A stretch of DNA of 64,000 bases from Bryopsis sp. KO-2023 (GCA_030272585.1 BSYQ01000012.1:806001-870000); one strand, 5' to 3'; positions 1-17,800 are shown, counted from the first letter of the stretch. Notes: generated by a model from the letters alone, not told the origin. A program made the numbers and translations.

Positions 1-34
1 TAAAAGAAAAACAGTATGAATTTTCCTTTGGAAT

Positions 35-4191
<4,157 letters not shown>

Positions 4192-5419
4192 TGTGTAAGT
4201 AAAAGCAGCAGAGGGTTGTGGAAAAAAACCAGGAAGTCCAAAAGCGCAACTGTGGGACACTGTGGCGCGCGCAAGTGATGGAATATCGGCCAAGCCTTTA
4301 AATGTCAAAGAAGAGATTGCTGGCTTACAGCAAAGCGCGGCGATTTGTAGCTGAGCGGCAGCTGTAAGTCGCGATCGCGCTTTACGAGTGCGTGCGTAAT
4401 TGATGCTCCTATGTCTGACATGCAGCAACTCCTGGGACTGTGCAAAGGCAGCACTGTAATCATCAATCATCAATCATTAATCATTGGCCAGTAGTAGGAT
4501 CAAAACCGCACCACCACTGATCAATTGATCAAAACCACAGCCAAAAATCGACTTATTGCGATTTCCTTCAAAACGAGTTCTTCGCTTTTTGCAGTAAGGA
4601 TCCACCTCTTTTTATCACAAAAAAAGGGGCTTCTTCCTTTCCGTGGTCAAGTTCTGTGGTCAGTTTTTCCCTGATTCTGAACTGGATTGTCCGCTCGGTT
4701 ACCTTGCTCAGGTACCTGATTTGAAACGATCACTCACCCGGATGGGTAGAACCTGCATTCAAAAAATGAAAATAATAAAAAAAATTCTCTGTTTTTGATG
4801 GTAAAGTTCTCTGACCGAATGTGTTCGAGGTGTTATTAGTAATAATCACTTGTGTAATAACTTATTACACAAGTCCGTATCTACAACCAAATGATTGTCA
4901 TTCAAACAAGAAAAACGATATCACCCCCTCTCAAAAGAAATCGAATGTGGTCGAGGTCGGTCGCACTTCGATTCTGAATATCTGCTGGGATGTAAGCACT
5001 GCTGCCAGCAGCTCTACACTTCTTCCAGAAAGTTTTGAGAACTGCCATTAGAAATTGTGTGGCAACTGGACCAATTGCAAGGTAATTGTCGGCGTAATTG
5101 GATTTGATGATCTTTTCCACCTTGCATTATCCTCCATCCACCTGATCTGATGTGACGGCATTTTCAAACCACCCAACAAAAGAAAAGCGCCTTGACGAAC
5201 ACATTGCTGTTAAAAATGGGAGGAAAATTCAAAATTCAATCCCGCAAGGTTAACCAACCTTTGACTCGACCCCCTTGACGTCTATTATCACTTATTTTTT
5301 TCTAACGACCAAAAAATGCTATGTTATGAAAAGCCCCCAGGACTCCTGTCTGCCAAAAAAACACTCCAACCCCCCACAGCAAGAAAAGAAAAAAGAACTT
5401 CTTGTGTAAAATTTATGTG
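4192..5419. other. Intergenic: protease promoter side and DTW gene 3' flank
   Basis: No open frame with family features. It holds a near-perfect 25-bp palindrome at 4849-4873 (12-bp arms CTTGTGTAATAA and its complement around one base) and short ATCAATCAT repeats near 4457-4485. The protease transcript should start here. Confidence 0.6.
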
Positions 5420-8241
5420 TCAAGTCTTGCTGCCTTGCACGGTTCCGTAAACCATCGGCCGGTGTTTCTGTTTGAGCACCATGTCCATTTTTAATCGCAT
5501 GTTGTGTTTGAGTGCCTCCGCCACTTTCTCGCTTTCCCCCATTTCCGTCAAGAAAGCCGCCACCGCCTCCAGTGTTGAAACCCTGACAAAAATGAAAAAA
5601 AAAACAGTGTGCAAATTCAACGCTAATCTTTGATTTAGAAAAAAAATAGGTGACAGGACACCAAACATCACAGTTATTTGGTTTTCAAAAAAAAAAACGC
5701 CAATGCGATCCCAGCCCTCTAGGCTCTTTCCCTTTCCCCCAACCCCAACCAACAAAAAACAGAAAACCAAAAAAACTTGAAAAGAAAACTAAAAAAAAAA
5801 GAAAAAAGCACTGCTGAAAAGAAAAAAACCAAAGGAGGACAGCTGAGGGAGGTTTTCTTGGACCATTGTGGTGACATTCCATTTTCCTAAAATCTCTTTG
5901 GAATCTTTTTAGTCTTTTTCATTGTCATTATTATTCGATTGCTGGGATGCAGGAAATAAAAAGACGGCAACCAAAAAGAAGGCCAAGTGAATAGTAATAA
6001 TAAAAATGTGCACATACATGCAGTGGCAAAAACCCAGCGAAAAAAAAAATCAAACCCCACCTTCCAGTCTCCTCTTCACTTCCACCATACTTCCTTACAG
6101 GTCCCATCAGACACACTTTTTTTCCTTCCAGCACACTCATAGGAGATAATTTAACTGTTCACGAAGAATTCAAAAAACAAAAAATAGTAAGAATTACGAA
6201 AACAAAACGTAATTCAGAAGATCATGTTTGGGGAAAAAAAAAAAAAAGAAAACCACGCCAACAAAAAAAAAACTATGGTTGAATGCATCGTGAAAAAACA
6301 AGGATCTCATATGCACTCCTATGATTTATGAATTTCCCCACCCCCCAAAAAATCAAATAGAATAAAATATATAAACATGAATAAAATAAGACAGCTTCAA
6401 AGACATACATTTTCATTTCATTTTTACGTGAAAAAATAGTGTGATAAAATATAGATGTATGTAATTCTTTATTCTTTCTTTTTTTTCTCCATCTGTTCAT
6501 CCAAGAAATCACCTCTAGGAAATTCCTGAGGATATTTGGACGCCATTTTTCTTGCTCCACGAAAAGATCCATCAGGAACCAGCACCACAACACCTTTCCC
6601 TCCAGACTCTTCCACGGATTTCTTGAATTCCGAAACAGTCAATGCAGTTTCCCCTAAAAAAATTCCCAACGAAAGAAAAAACTGGTTGAAACCATCCAAT
6701 TGCCAATCAACAATTTTTCTTTGCTCGGCTGGTGAACAGACAGGAGAAGGAAAAAAAAACGAGAGGGGAAAAAATCTACCACAGAGTAAAAAACAGCCTC
6801 GCGATTTTCAACTCAGGGATTATGATGTCCAGCACCCTGAGTTTTAGTTCATTCTCCCAAAAGTAGCAATTATTTGAAGCTTTTTTTTTTCCCTGGGGAA
6901 AAAGTGACGGCTTGAAATCTAGTTGAACAAATTGCAAAACACATAAGCTTTGCGGTGAAACCTCGATCTCTATGTGAAAAAAAAAAAATCTCTCTAGCTT
7001 TGTCGATTGATTTCTGCACATCTGGTTATGGAGAGTTAATTTGTGCATACCAGGCCAAAGCACACATTTCACCATGTCAGGATCATTGTAAATTTCTTGC
7101 AGTCTTGCCTGATGTTCCTAAAATAATTCAAAAACAGAAAAAAATAAAATTAAAACAAATCAACCTAGGAGGAAAAAAAATATACAAAAAAAACGCTCTA
7201 ACGAACCCACGAAAGCAACTCTTGTTCAACACAGAAAGTCATCAAGTTAAAAGTGCGAATGTCTTTTTCTCAGCAGTCAAAAATCTAGGGGGGGGGGAAA
7301 TTGAAAAAAAACATAACGTAAAATTGTTGATGGTCGGGGGTGTATTTGTTAAAGGAAAAAAGAAAATCAAATTGCTCATGGTTGGGGGTGTAACTGGTAA
7401 AGGGGAAAAAAAAAGCAAAAAAAAGCACCTTGTGGCCTTTCAAACACAGCTCCGAATTTTTGAGGGTTCGATGTATTGATATCCCTGTGTTGCTGGACCT
7501 TGCCCTGTGACCCATCGTTCCAACAAACACCTTTAAAAACAAGAAAAAAAATGCATTAAATTGGTTTAAAAAGAAGGAGATTGATTCTTTTTTTTTTGGC
7601 AGCTCCACTATTTTTAAGAAAACTTTCCAGCAAACAAATTTGTAATCAAATTAAGACGGCATTTGAACATGGCCTCAGGGATGTTGGTTTATTTTTGTTA
7701 GAGCGGTCGGCTGAAAGCCTGGATGGTTTTCTTTGTTTTTGGTGAAAAAAATAATGCAAAATTAAAGCAAACTGCAGGACCTCTGCTGATCTCTTTCCAA
7801 TCGATGTCCAGATAAACATAAATTAAAGCGGTCAGAAATTAATTCTTCAGATGATGTGAAACTCCATACTCAAAATTTGCCAAGTGTATCCCCCCAAAGT
7901 GTAAACAATAAAAAATAATATTCCAGAAAAAAGACAAAAAAAAGATATTTACTCCTGTGCAAGTTCCTACCATCCAATCATGAATTAACCATTAGATGGG
8001 CTCACCACTCGCCATGGTGTATGTGCACGACGACTTTCGTGGCGTTGTCCACGCACAACGATGCCTCGCACATGCAGTTTTCCTCCATCAGCCAGCAGCC
8101 CAGGCAGCGTGGGCCTCGACTGTGCGCCATCAACTGCTCGCAGTACTTGTGCATCTTCTCGTCGTTTTCCTCCGTCCCCGACATCAGCTCCGCTATTTCC
8201 TGACACCTCACCCTCATCTGTCGCGCCTTGGCTTTCCCCAT
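5420..8241 (-). CDS. DTW-domain tRNA-uridine aminocarboxypropyltransferase-like protein, 6 exons
   Basis: DTW (TapT/DTWD) proteins use S-adenosylmethionine to add an aminocarboxypropyl group (acp3U) to tRNA. Exons: 8006-8241, 7429-7504, 7051-7117, 6513-6653, 6061-6124, 5420-5582. Phases close to 248 residues. A Lys/Arg-rich start is followed by the Cys cluster CLGCWLMEENCMC (metal-binding in the family), HIHHGEW, the conserved RSSNTG, VKCVLWPG, then VPDGSFRGARKM and STLEAVAAFL near the C-terminus. The name-giving DTW position reads DGSF here. Exon 5 (6061-6124) was placed by phase and is the weakest. The gene is divergent from the PP2C gene, with 317 bp between start codons. Confidence 0.85.
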
Positions 8242-8558
8242 CTCGTTCTTCCTCTTGTTCTATTCCTCCCTCACTCCTTTACAACCTTCCCTCTCACTCT
8301 TTTTTTTTTGGTTCTGTTTCCTCTGCCCCGAAGCCAAACACACACACACACCCAAAACAAAACCACCTCCTTCGAAATATCGACAAGACCAAACACCCAG
8401 GGGGCTTACGCAATTTTGAAAGACGTTGACGATTGCCGTACGACTCATGGGTTGGTCGGCTGTCGTATGCTGCCAGGAACTTTGGAGTCACTAAACAGTG
8501 TTCCTCCAGCGCGCGTTCGTGGCGCGGTCCCTTTTTCTTGGGTTGCTAATCGATCGAT
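8242..8558. promoter_or_regulatory. Shared intergenic region between divergent DTW and PP2C genes
   Basis: 317 bp separate two divergent start codons, so both promoters must lie here or overlap it. It holds an ACACACAC run near 8338-8351 and T-rich tracts. I see no clear TATA box. Confidence 0.45.
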
Positions 8559-11500
8559 ATGCCAACAGTCGGGTTGCATCGCTCATCCAGGCGAGAAAGG
8601 AGGGAGGAGGAGCGAGGCCGCAGGCACCGCTCGAGGAGGGAAAGGTGAGGATCCTCGACCCCTTTCCGACCGTGATCGGGCTCGATCGAACGAAACCCAA
8701 CACACACACACACACAACCCCGAAGAGATTCATCAACTGAAAAAAAGTTCAGCAATCTTGTGGATGGATTCCATCGTTCCCCTTCCGACGATGCACGTTC
8801 ACAGCTTTCGCTCTTCAGCGATCCCCTTCCCGAGTGCTTCGGTTTTTCTTACTTCGATAGCTCTTTCATCAGCGCTTGTGCCCCCCCCCCCTCTTTGCAA
8901 TCTGTCTTCTTTTCGGTCTGCTGATTCATATGATTCCACAAGGCATCGATAAACCATTGAAAAGGAACTTCCCTCTTTTTTTCTCTGTGGGCTTGTTGTA
9001 TTTCCTCTCTTTCTTTCTTTTTGAAAGGGTGTGTTTTTCCCAGCAGCTCCAACAGCTACAACAGGGAGGACTCGAGACGAAGCAAGAGGAAGGGGGACTC
9101 CAGCAGCAAGTTGAGTGATAGAGGCCGGAGGGAAGAGGAGCGACACCAGCACTCCCCTGAGAAAAAGCCCAAGGTGGCAAAGAATTCGCAACAACAACAA
9201 CAGCAGCAGCAGCAACAACAGCAGTCTACGAAAAAAAATTCAACAGCGGAGAAGAAACAAGAGGAAGCTGGGGTGGCTGTTGTAGAGACAGCCGCTCAAC
9301 CACGAAAGGTGACCATTTTTTTTGGATTAAGAGAATAAAAATATAAATTGAATAAGAATGTTGATAGAAAGGGAAGGCATGGAATCTGTTGTTTTGTTTT
9401 CTTTTGCTGCAGTGAATTTTTCATTTTTCATCTTTTTTTTTCATCTTTTTTGGGTTTTTTTTGTTTGTTTCTTTTTTTTGGGGTGGGGGAGGGGGGTTGG
9501 GGTACTGGTGGGAGCACGTAAACGTTTCTGATCAGAAACACTCATTTTCTTTGAATTTTCCCTTTCTTTCTTGTTTTTTATTTTCGATCTCTTCCATTTT
9601 TATATTAAAAAAACCCCTTATTTTTTCTTCTTCCTGATATGGCCCTCAATTTTCCCACAGGGAGTTCCCACGAATCTGCTGAGCTTCGGGGAAGAGGTAG
9701 AAGAGGGCCAGACCCTGTCGAGCGATTTCAGCATCGGCAAAAGCACTGCCAAACGATTCGCCAAAGAAAGAACGCTGGTGCTGCCCGCCTCCATGCCGTC
9801 AGACAACAACAGGCCCAATGGCTTGAAGGTCCAAGACCTAGATGCATTGGACAACGATTCCAGCCCTGGTCTGGAGTCCAAATCCGTCAGCAGGGTCTAC
9901 CTTGGATCATATCAGGTACATGGCCCCCCCCTTTAAAAAAAAGAAACCCAGAAAAAATTTATATAAAAAAAGAGAAAAAAAAATTGCACCTCGCTGCTTT
10001 CCAAAAGGAAATTTCCGTCAAATGTCCTGTGCTGCCGATTCAAAGCGTGTTACTCCTTTCTCACTTTTTTTTTTGGTGAGGGGCTGGTTGAAGATGTGTT
10101 GCTCCCTTCTCACTCTTTTTCTTAATCAATTTGTGGCCAGGCGATTGGATGTCGACCGTACATGGAAGATCGGCACACCGTTATCCCTGACTTTCAGCCC
10201 ACATCCACTAATGGTGGCAGGGTTTCGGACGGCGTCGGGCGAAGCTTCGCTGCCGTCTTTGATGGGCATAACGGTTCTGGAGCTGCCGAGGCCCTGAGCT
10301 CCGAGCTCCATTTAATATTGGCAAATGACCCCGTTATCAGGATGCACACAGGTCAGTCATACTGGCATCATTTTGGTCCAGCCCATTTTCGATCCTCCTC
10401 TAGTGAGCAAAAGTTGTTGCTGGTGCGGGATCTATAAAAAATACAAAAAACCAGGGGGAAAAAAGTTGAGTCAATATGGGAAATACGAAAGAAAAAAAAT
10501 TGGAGTTGATTGACCAATAAATATCATAATATTGATTTTTGATTTTTTTTCCGAAATTGTAACATACTGAGGAAATCATTGTATCGGTGCTTTCGAAAGC
10601 GAATTTTTTTTTCTCCTTTCATGCTTTTTTCCTTGTCAAATTTCCTCAAAGAGCCCCCCCCCAAAAAAAAATAAAAAATAAACACCACTGGAAGACCTCT
10701 TGCAAATCACATTTAAATTAAAAAGCAACGAATGAATTCAGGGGAAGGACCCCCCGCCACGCTGAGGAGGGAAGAAGAGGACATCAGCAATGCTTTGAAA
10801 AAAGCTTTCAAGACGATAGACGAAAGAATTCTTTCGAGAGCCAGGGAGGACAAGATTAACAACGGCTCCACTGCGGTGGTTGCTTTTCGACTGCAAGACG
10901 TTATTTACACAGCCAACGCAGGTAAATAGTCATGTTGTAAGTGAATCTAGACAAAAACACGCACAAGTAACCCCCCAACCCGAATAAAGTCTCCCCCCAT
11001 ATGTATTTTTAAATACATGTATTTACATCAAGAGAAGTTTGTTGTGACAAACTCCAGACTGCCATTCAGTTTTGCACAAAATCGTCTCGTAGATTGGTTT
11101 TCGGTGGGAGGAGGATTGACTCCGATAATTCTTTTGTTTCGAGAAGAATGTGGAGTGGTCTCTTTTGATCTTTCCAAGAATAGAAAAAGAAATAAACTTC
11201 AACAATTTGTGCCACTGACACTCCGGTTGGAATTTCTGGTGCAATCTTAATCTTATGATCAACTCAAAGTGCCTGGGGCAATAACCTCAATGGCTTATCA
11301 ATCGATCCAAAAAAACTTCATTCTGTTCGTACCCCACCCAAAGCAATGTTTTAACTCTTTTTTGGTTTTTTTCTGATTTATTTTACATTTTTTCATTTTT
11401 TTCTACTTATTTTTTTTTTCACCCCACCCACCCACCCAAGGTCAAAATTCAAGAGCATTGATACAACAGATTTATCAATAGTGGTATCAGTGTTATTTTG

Positions 11501-14199
11501 ATATTCCCAATTTGTTTCCTATTTTTTAATATCAAGACCCATTTTTGGTGATTCAAGAGTATTATGTTCAATTTCCAAACAAAAGTTTCTTTTATCAACA
11601 TTGATCCCTATTTTTTTCCCAAAAAAAAATCCCTACAACCCTATTTATGTCTGCATAAATTTATTTTAATTTTGGATATCAAGACCCAGTTTGGTTTTTC
11701 TTTTGAGGTTTTTTATCAATTTTTTTTTGTTTAAATATCAAGACTCAGTGTATTTTTTTTCCCGTTTTATTTTATTTTATTTTTTGGATATCAAGACCCA
11801 GTTTGGTTTTTCTTTTGAGGTTCTTAATTTATTTTTTTTGGCTATCAAGACCCAGTTTTTTTTTTCATTTATTTTTATTTTTGGATATCAAAACCCAGTT
11901 TTTTTTTCTTTCATTTATTTTTATTTTTGGATATCAAAACCCAGTTTTTTTTTTCTTTCATTTATTTTTATTTTTGGATATCAAGACCCAGTTGGTTTTT
12001 TTTAAATCCCTCCCTTGAGGTGGACACAGTTTTTCAATTTTGGCAAGTTTCGAACAAATTATTGTTAAAATCGTCCACATCTTGTTTGTTTCCCCTTCAA
12101 CCTCATTCATAACCAAAAAGTGGCAGAAGGGAAAAATGAGCTCGATCAGAATAAATTCTTCTTCCCTTACAATATATTTCTTTTGTTTTTAGTATGAGGA
12201 GAGGACTCTTTCGTTTCCTTGCGTTTTTTTCTAAGAAAGTTAATTAGTCGTGTACAGGACCCAAGATACGCATTTCTTGTGCATGTCTCGTTTTCTTTGG
12301 GTTGTTTTAAAGAAACCAAAACCCATTATAAATGGGCAAGAAAAAGATTTCTTTTTTTCCTTGCTCCCAATCATATTACCCATAAGATTATTAAGATTAA
12401 GTTTTTTAAAAAAATCTGCGTTTTTTTTTGTTGACAGCCCCTGTTCAAATAGACATTCAAAATGAACACCATATTTATTTATTCATATTTAATTTTTTTC
12501 TCTCTTTCGTTGTTTTTTTTCCCCTCTACTGCAACGATATTTTTCCGGCAAAATAGATTTCCCCCCACCCCCACCCCTCAGTGTTTGCAAGGATTTCTCT
12601 TTCCAGGCCATTTCCTTCTTTTCTTTCCCAACCACATCATATTTTCTTTTTTTTTTCCTTTCCCAACCATATAATTTTTTTTACGTTCATTTTTTTCCCC
12701 ATCAGGAGACAGCAGGGCCGTGCTTTGCAAAGGTGGCAAAGCAATTCGATTGACGGAAGACCACAAGCCAAACCTGCCAGAAGAAGAAGCCAGAATAATG
12801 AAAAACGGAGGTCGGGTCGAATTTCAAGCCTGCTGGAGAGTGATATTGGACGGGGGCGTTTCAAAACCTACCATCGGATTGGCTGTTTCTCGATGCCTGG
12901 GGGATCTCCCTTTCAAGGAGCCCAACTGGTTGGTGCCGAATTGGTCCTTTCGACTGCAAATGGTACTGCAGAAAAAAAAGTAAAAAAAAAAAAGAAGGGG
13001 AAGAAGGGGAAAAAAAAATCTCCCAACCCCGAGAAATCGAACCTCTGCCCCCCAGGGAAAAAACAAAGCAGAGTCTGCAAAATGTTGGGCTGGATCACCT
13101 CAAGAGAAGCAATATATGTTTTTCTAATTATGTTTTTTTTTTTTTTTTGGGGGGGGGGGGAGTTCGTTGCCCCCCTCATCCTTTTCAAACTTGCAATGAT
13201 TATATTGTGGGTTTCCCCATGCAGTTTTGTTCTCAATTTAATGTATTATTTTTATTTGTTGTGTTTATTTATTTTATATATATATATATATATATATTAT
13301 TTTATTTTATTTTTATTTTTTTGGGGGGGAGGGAGTCCCAGGATTAAGTCTTAGTGTCATGTCTGCACCCTTCCTCTCAAATTTGTTCTCCTTTTCTGTC
13401 CCTTTTTTTTCCCAACCTAAACATAGGTTGGAATATCTGAATTATTATTATATCAGTCCTGAAATATGTGGCAATAGGTGGGCTTCGTATATAGGAATCG
13501 TTCAATTTTTATATTTGTCGCAAGACTCCCTGAAACCACATCCTAGTGTTCACTGCTTTTTTTTCCCTTTGCTGACTGCACCCTTTGTAAGTTTTCTTTT
13601 CTTACCCCTCTGTTTTTTGTTTTTTTTTGCTTTTTTTCTTGCCCTCATTAGGTTGGTTGATTGCGAGCCCGATGTTTGTAAGAGGACCTTAACTTCAGAG
13701 GACGAATTCATAATTCTGGCATCGGATGGGCTGTGGGATGTCATGTCAGACCAGGAAGCTGTCGATATCGCTCGTGCAGAGCTCAAGGTGTTTCCCCATC
13801 CATCAGTATTGTCCCTTTTCTATTTTTAGAACTGTTTTGCCCTTTTTCGGTTGAATTGTTTTCTACAGAAGCAGGATCAGTCGGTAAAACTTTCTATCCT
13901 GCAAACCAGTCAGCAGGCGGTTTTCCGTTTTTGTTTTATGTTTTTTTTTGTTTTATGTCCGTTGAGAGGTTTTGTTCAGCTCCGTGTTTGAATAAACAAA
14001 TGGTGTCCTTTCAGAAATATATATATAGAAAATTAACGAACTCTGCATTGGTTTTTCATTCATTCAGAAATCCAGCTTGGAGACGCCAAGGTTGTCAGCC
14101 CATATAGACAGGGCATGCACTGCTGTGGTTCAAGCTGCCTTGGTTGACGGAACGATGGATAACGTCACTTGCGTTATCATGCAGCTCTGTTGGGTTTGA
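8559..14199 (+). CDS. PP2C-family protein phosphatase with RS-like/poly-Q N-terminal extension, 8 exons
   Basis: Metal-dependent Ser/Thr phosphatase. Exons: 8559-8644, 9044-9308, 9661-9915, 10141-10351, 10742-10921, 12706-12928, 13652-13787, 14068-14199. Phases close to 495 residues. The first about 117 residues are rich in Arg, Ser, Glu and Lys with a Q run (about 9190-9225), suggesting a disordered and possibly nuclear tail. PP2C motifs follow in order: PYMEDRH, FAAVFDGHNG, NGSTAVVAF, ANAGDSRAVL, LAVSRCLGD, EDEFIILASDGLWDV and DNVTCVIM. The metal-binding acidic residues (ED, DG, DG, DN) are all present. Exon 2 has a NAGNAG acceptor (9042-9046) that could add or drop one Ser. The exon 6 donor (GTTGGT) was chosen because it restores EPNWLVDCEPDV. 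The exon 1 start is inferred from composition and phase. Confidence 0.88.
11672..11995 (+). repeat. Intronic minisatellite, about 7 copies with core GGATATCAAGACCCAG
   Basis: The core recurs near 11674, 11733, 11786, 11840, 11883, 11929 and 11976, spaced 43-59 bp apart, with T-rich spacers. It lies in the 1.8-kb intron between PP2C exons 5 and 6. Later copies read CAAAACCCAG. An older single copy is near 11530. Confidence 0.85.
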
Positions 14200-14825
14200 T
14201 CAAAACAAACGATCGATCCAACACAAAGGAGGGAAAAAAAAGGAAAATACTTTGAAATTATTTTTTTTAACAAGTTCGTAAGGAGATTGATAGATCATTG
14301 CAATGGTGGGTGGGTTCAATGTAAAGATGGTATTCGGAGGTCGTTTTTTGCAGCAAAAAAGTGGTGGAAAAATTATTAGACAGTGTTGGAATTTGAACAA
14401 CTACTCCGTTCAAATTCTTCCTCCTTTTCGACAAGGTTATTTCTAGGCCCATGTTGCGGGGGGAAAGCATCGTATACCCCTGAACAGATTTAACCTCAGC
14501 ACTTTCAGAGCACCGCCACCGAAACTCCTCTTCGACATGATTGGTCAAGGAATTATCGAAGTTTGTCGAAAGCAACTTTTAATGAGAATAGAGAATTAGG
14601 AGTTCACTATTACCCATTTCGAGTGAATCCACCAGTGTGAGGGTACAAGATGCAGAAGCAATTACCAATGTGGTCAACCGAGCAGGGCCGAAAAACGAAG
14701 TTTTCCAGACGAACGCACCGGAAATCCACATGGGTTGTCCGTATGTCTGACTCTCAGACGCAGACAACACAATTCCTCCTTGCCTGTTTCTGGACACGAG
14801 CCAACCCCGATCCTCACCGCGCAAC
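14200..14825. other. Intergenic: PP2C 3' flank and DHQ synthase promoter
   Basis: 627 bp between two genes in the same direction. No open frame with recognisable features. The half next to 14826 is higher in GC. Confidence 0.5.
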
Positions 14826-17800
14826 ATGCTGTCTTCTGGACTCACTTTCTCGCTCGGCCAGACCAAACTAGCGTGTCGACATCGGAGAGTTTCGTCGGCA
14901 ACCAACTCCCGCACGCCCTCGGGGCAAATCTCGGGAAGAGGCTCGAAGCGCAGAATTTCGCGTCCATCGAATGTCGAGCGTTTTGCGGATTCCCACGTCG
15001 CGTTCGCCGTGGCCGCGGGGCCCGCTCCGTTAAAGACGGTGGAAGTCGACCTAGGAGATAGAAAGTACCCGATTTATATCGGAGGGGGGTTGCTGGAGAG
15101 GGGGGACATCTTGGCCCAACACATCCCCAGCAGCAGAGTGCTGGTTGTCACAAACGAGACGATTGCCCCTCTATATCTGGACAGGTTAGACATTCTGTTG
15201 TTTGTTTAAAAAAAAAGAAAAGATATTTTAAAACAAGTAATACATTAGTAAATACATATATAAATGAAAGGACATTTTTTTGAGAACTGGATGACTGAAT
15301 CTCCACTTCAATTTCGATTTCTTTTTGGAATTTTTGATACAATAAGGCCAGATACTGGTGTTTGATATGAAAAGAGGATCATCCCGAATATGCCTGCCCC
15401 AAAAAAACAAGCAATATACTAAAATATGAAAAAAAAATGTAATTCAAATGGACCTCAAGTTAGAAATCTAATCATCAACTGATAGATGTAAGATATGTTA
15501 AAATAAATATAGATAAAGTATTTATTACATACTTATTAGAATACAAGATGGAAAATAAAAGAAAACATACATTTTAAGAAATTTTTGAATTTTAATTATA
15601 ATTTTAACCTTCTGCTCTACAGATGTGTGAAATCCATCGAATCGGGCGGCGATTTCAAGGTGGATTCTGTCATATTGCCCGATGGTGAGGAATTCAAAAA
15701 TCTGGAGGTCCTTCAGAAAGTGTGGGACAAAGCTTTAGAAATTCGAATTCCCCGGAGTGCCACCATGGTTGCACTCGGAGGGGGGGTCATCGGGGATATG
15801 ACTGGATTTGCTGCCGCTTGCTATCAGCGAGGGGTTCATTTTTTGCAAGTAAGGATCTAGTGATGGTCATGTTGGGAAATATATAGATAAAGTGGTTGTA
15901 TGTTGCAGAATGAGGTTGGGGAAATTAAATAAGAGAAAAAGAATAAGAATAAGAGAGGGGTGAAAATTGGGAGGAGGGGGCTTTTTTTTTTATAAGAGAG
16001 AGTGGAAATCAAGCTGAATTTACTGTGGCAAATAAATTGCCACATTTTGAAAATCATTCTTTTAATTTTCATTGTCTATTTTTTAATTTTTTCTGTTCGT
16101 TTTTTTTGGTTTTTCCTGCGCTCCAAAAAAAAGATAAAAAAAATCAATTCTTAATTTTCAATACAAACTGACAGATCCCCACCACCGTGATGGCCCAAGT
16201 GGATTCCTCCGTGGGCGGCAAAACGGGGGTCAATCACCCGTTGGGCAAAAACATGATCGGAGCGTTTTATCAGCCCACTTGCGTATTGATTGACACGGAC
16301 AGCCTCAATTCGCTGCCAGACAGGGAGCTGGCCTCAGGCATTTCCGAAATCGTCAAATACGGTTTGATCAGGGATGCCCCGCTGTTCGAGTGGCTGGAGG
16401 AGAACGTTGAAAAATTGCTGAATCGAGATCCGGAGGCTCTGACGTACGCCATCGATCGATCGTGTGTCAATAAGGTATCCATCTCAGTAAAGCAGAAAAA
16501 GGAGCCAAAAAAAAAGTAACCCCTTTCCCCTCGGGTTTTGTTTTTTAGATTGGATATGGGAAGATTGATTGATTGTAGGATTATATATAGCGGTTGGAAA
16601 CGGTTTGTTTTTTTTTTCCAAAAAAAAGAAAGAAGGAAAGGGTTCCATTCACCGTTTGTTGGTTATGGAGGGCAGCCAGTTTAAAAAAATACATATTCAA
16701 AGGTGAAAAAGATATACTGCATGTTGATGTGGCTTCTGGCAATGACACGTAAATATCCTGGCAGCATGTATTTGTGAAGATCGTGGGAATAAAATATCTA
16801 TGGAGAGGGGGGTGCTGATTTTTGGATCAGGGTTTCTGGTGCTTTTCCAGGCAGAAGTGGTGGCTGAGGATGAGCTGGAAGGTGGGGTTCGAGCAACTCT
16901 CAACTTAGGCCACACTTTTGGCCATGCGATGGAAACCGGTCAAGGATATGGGGTTTGGTTGCATGGGGAAGCTGTTTCGGCAGGCATGGTCATGGCTGCT
17001 CGAATGTCGGAAAAACTGGTGAGGTGAAAAAGAAAAAAAAAAGAAAAAATTGATACAGAGGGAGGTGTGCTTCTGGCTTGATAGGTACTTAGGAGTATGC
17101 CGAGTAGGTTTTTACTAATCCTGTCTGTTTTTTCCCTTTTTTTTTTTTTAATTGTTTGTGACCGTACACTGGCCAAGTTGTGGGGTATGAGTGAAGTTGT
17201 GAGTGAAAGTAGCAGTTGGATTTTCTGGTGTTTTTTTTTAAACGGGTGTGGGTGCGGTGTTTTTCCTTTAATTATTTTTGAAATGTCGACTGTAGGGATG
17301 GATAACTCCAGACATTGCAGAACGGACGGAAGCCCTGCTCAAGAGATGCAATTTGCCGGTGATGCCACCACCAGACATGACCCCCGACCAATTCAGGTAT
17401 ATATATAAATATACATATACAGTAGAAGTCGCTTTAATAACCATCGGATAATTAACCCCGCCGCTTTCTTAGCCCAAATCGCCAGGAACGGAATTTTCAG
17501 GGGGTGAGAACCATCGTTTAATCAGCCCGGCCGTCGGCTAATTAACCACGGCACTCGCGAATTTCATACGCGAATGGTCGAACGAAGAACGCGCAGTGCA
17601 AAGGGAATTCGAAAACAGTCGAACAAAATGAACTGGAAAACAGTCGAACAAAATGAACTGAATGCATAGAGAATATGAAACGGCTGAAAAAATGAACGCA
17701 CTGCAATATGAATATGTAACTGTCGAACTTCTGTATCTGTTTCTGGACGTCATAACCTGCGACTCGTGCTCGACAAGACCTTTCCGTCACCGAGAACGAC

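Noticed and set aside
4849-4873. Palindrome as a transcription terminator
   Set aside because: Hairpin terminators are a bacterial feature; this is a nuclear gene region, so it is listed only as a palindrome.
7996-8952. 318-codon plus-strand open frame
   Set aside because: It runs antisense to DTW exon 1 and through the divergent promoter and PP2C exon 1 in the wrong frame. It is a shadow with low-complexity content.
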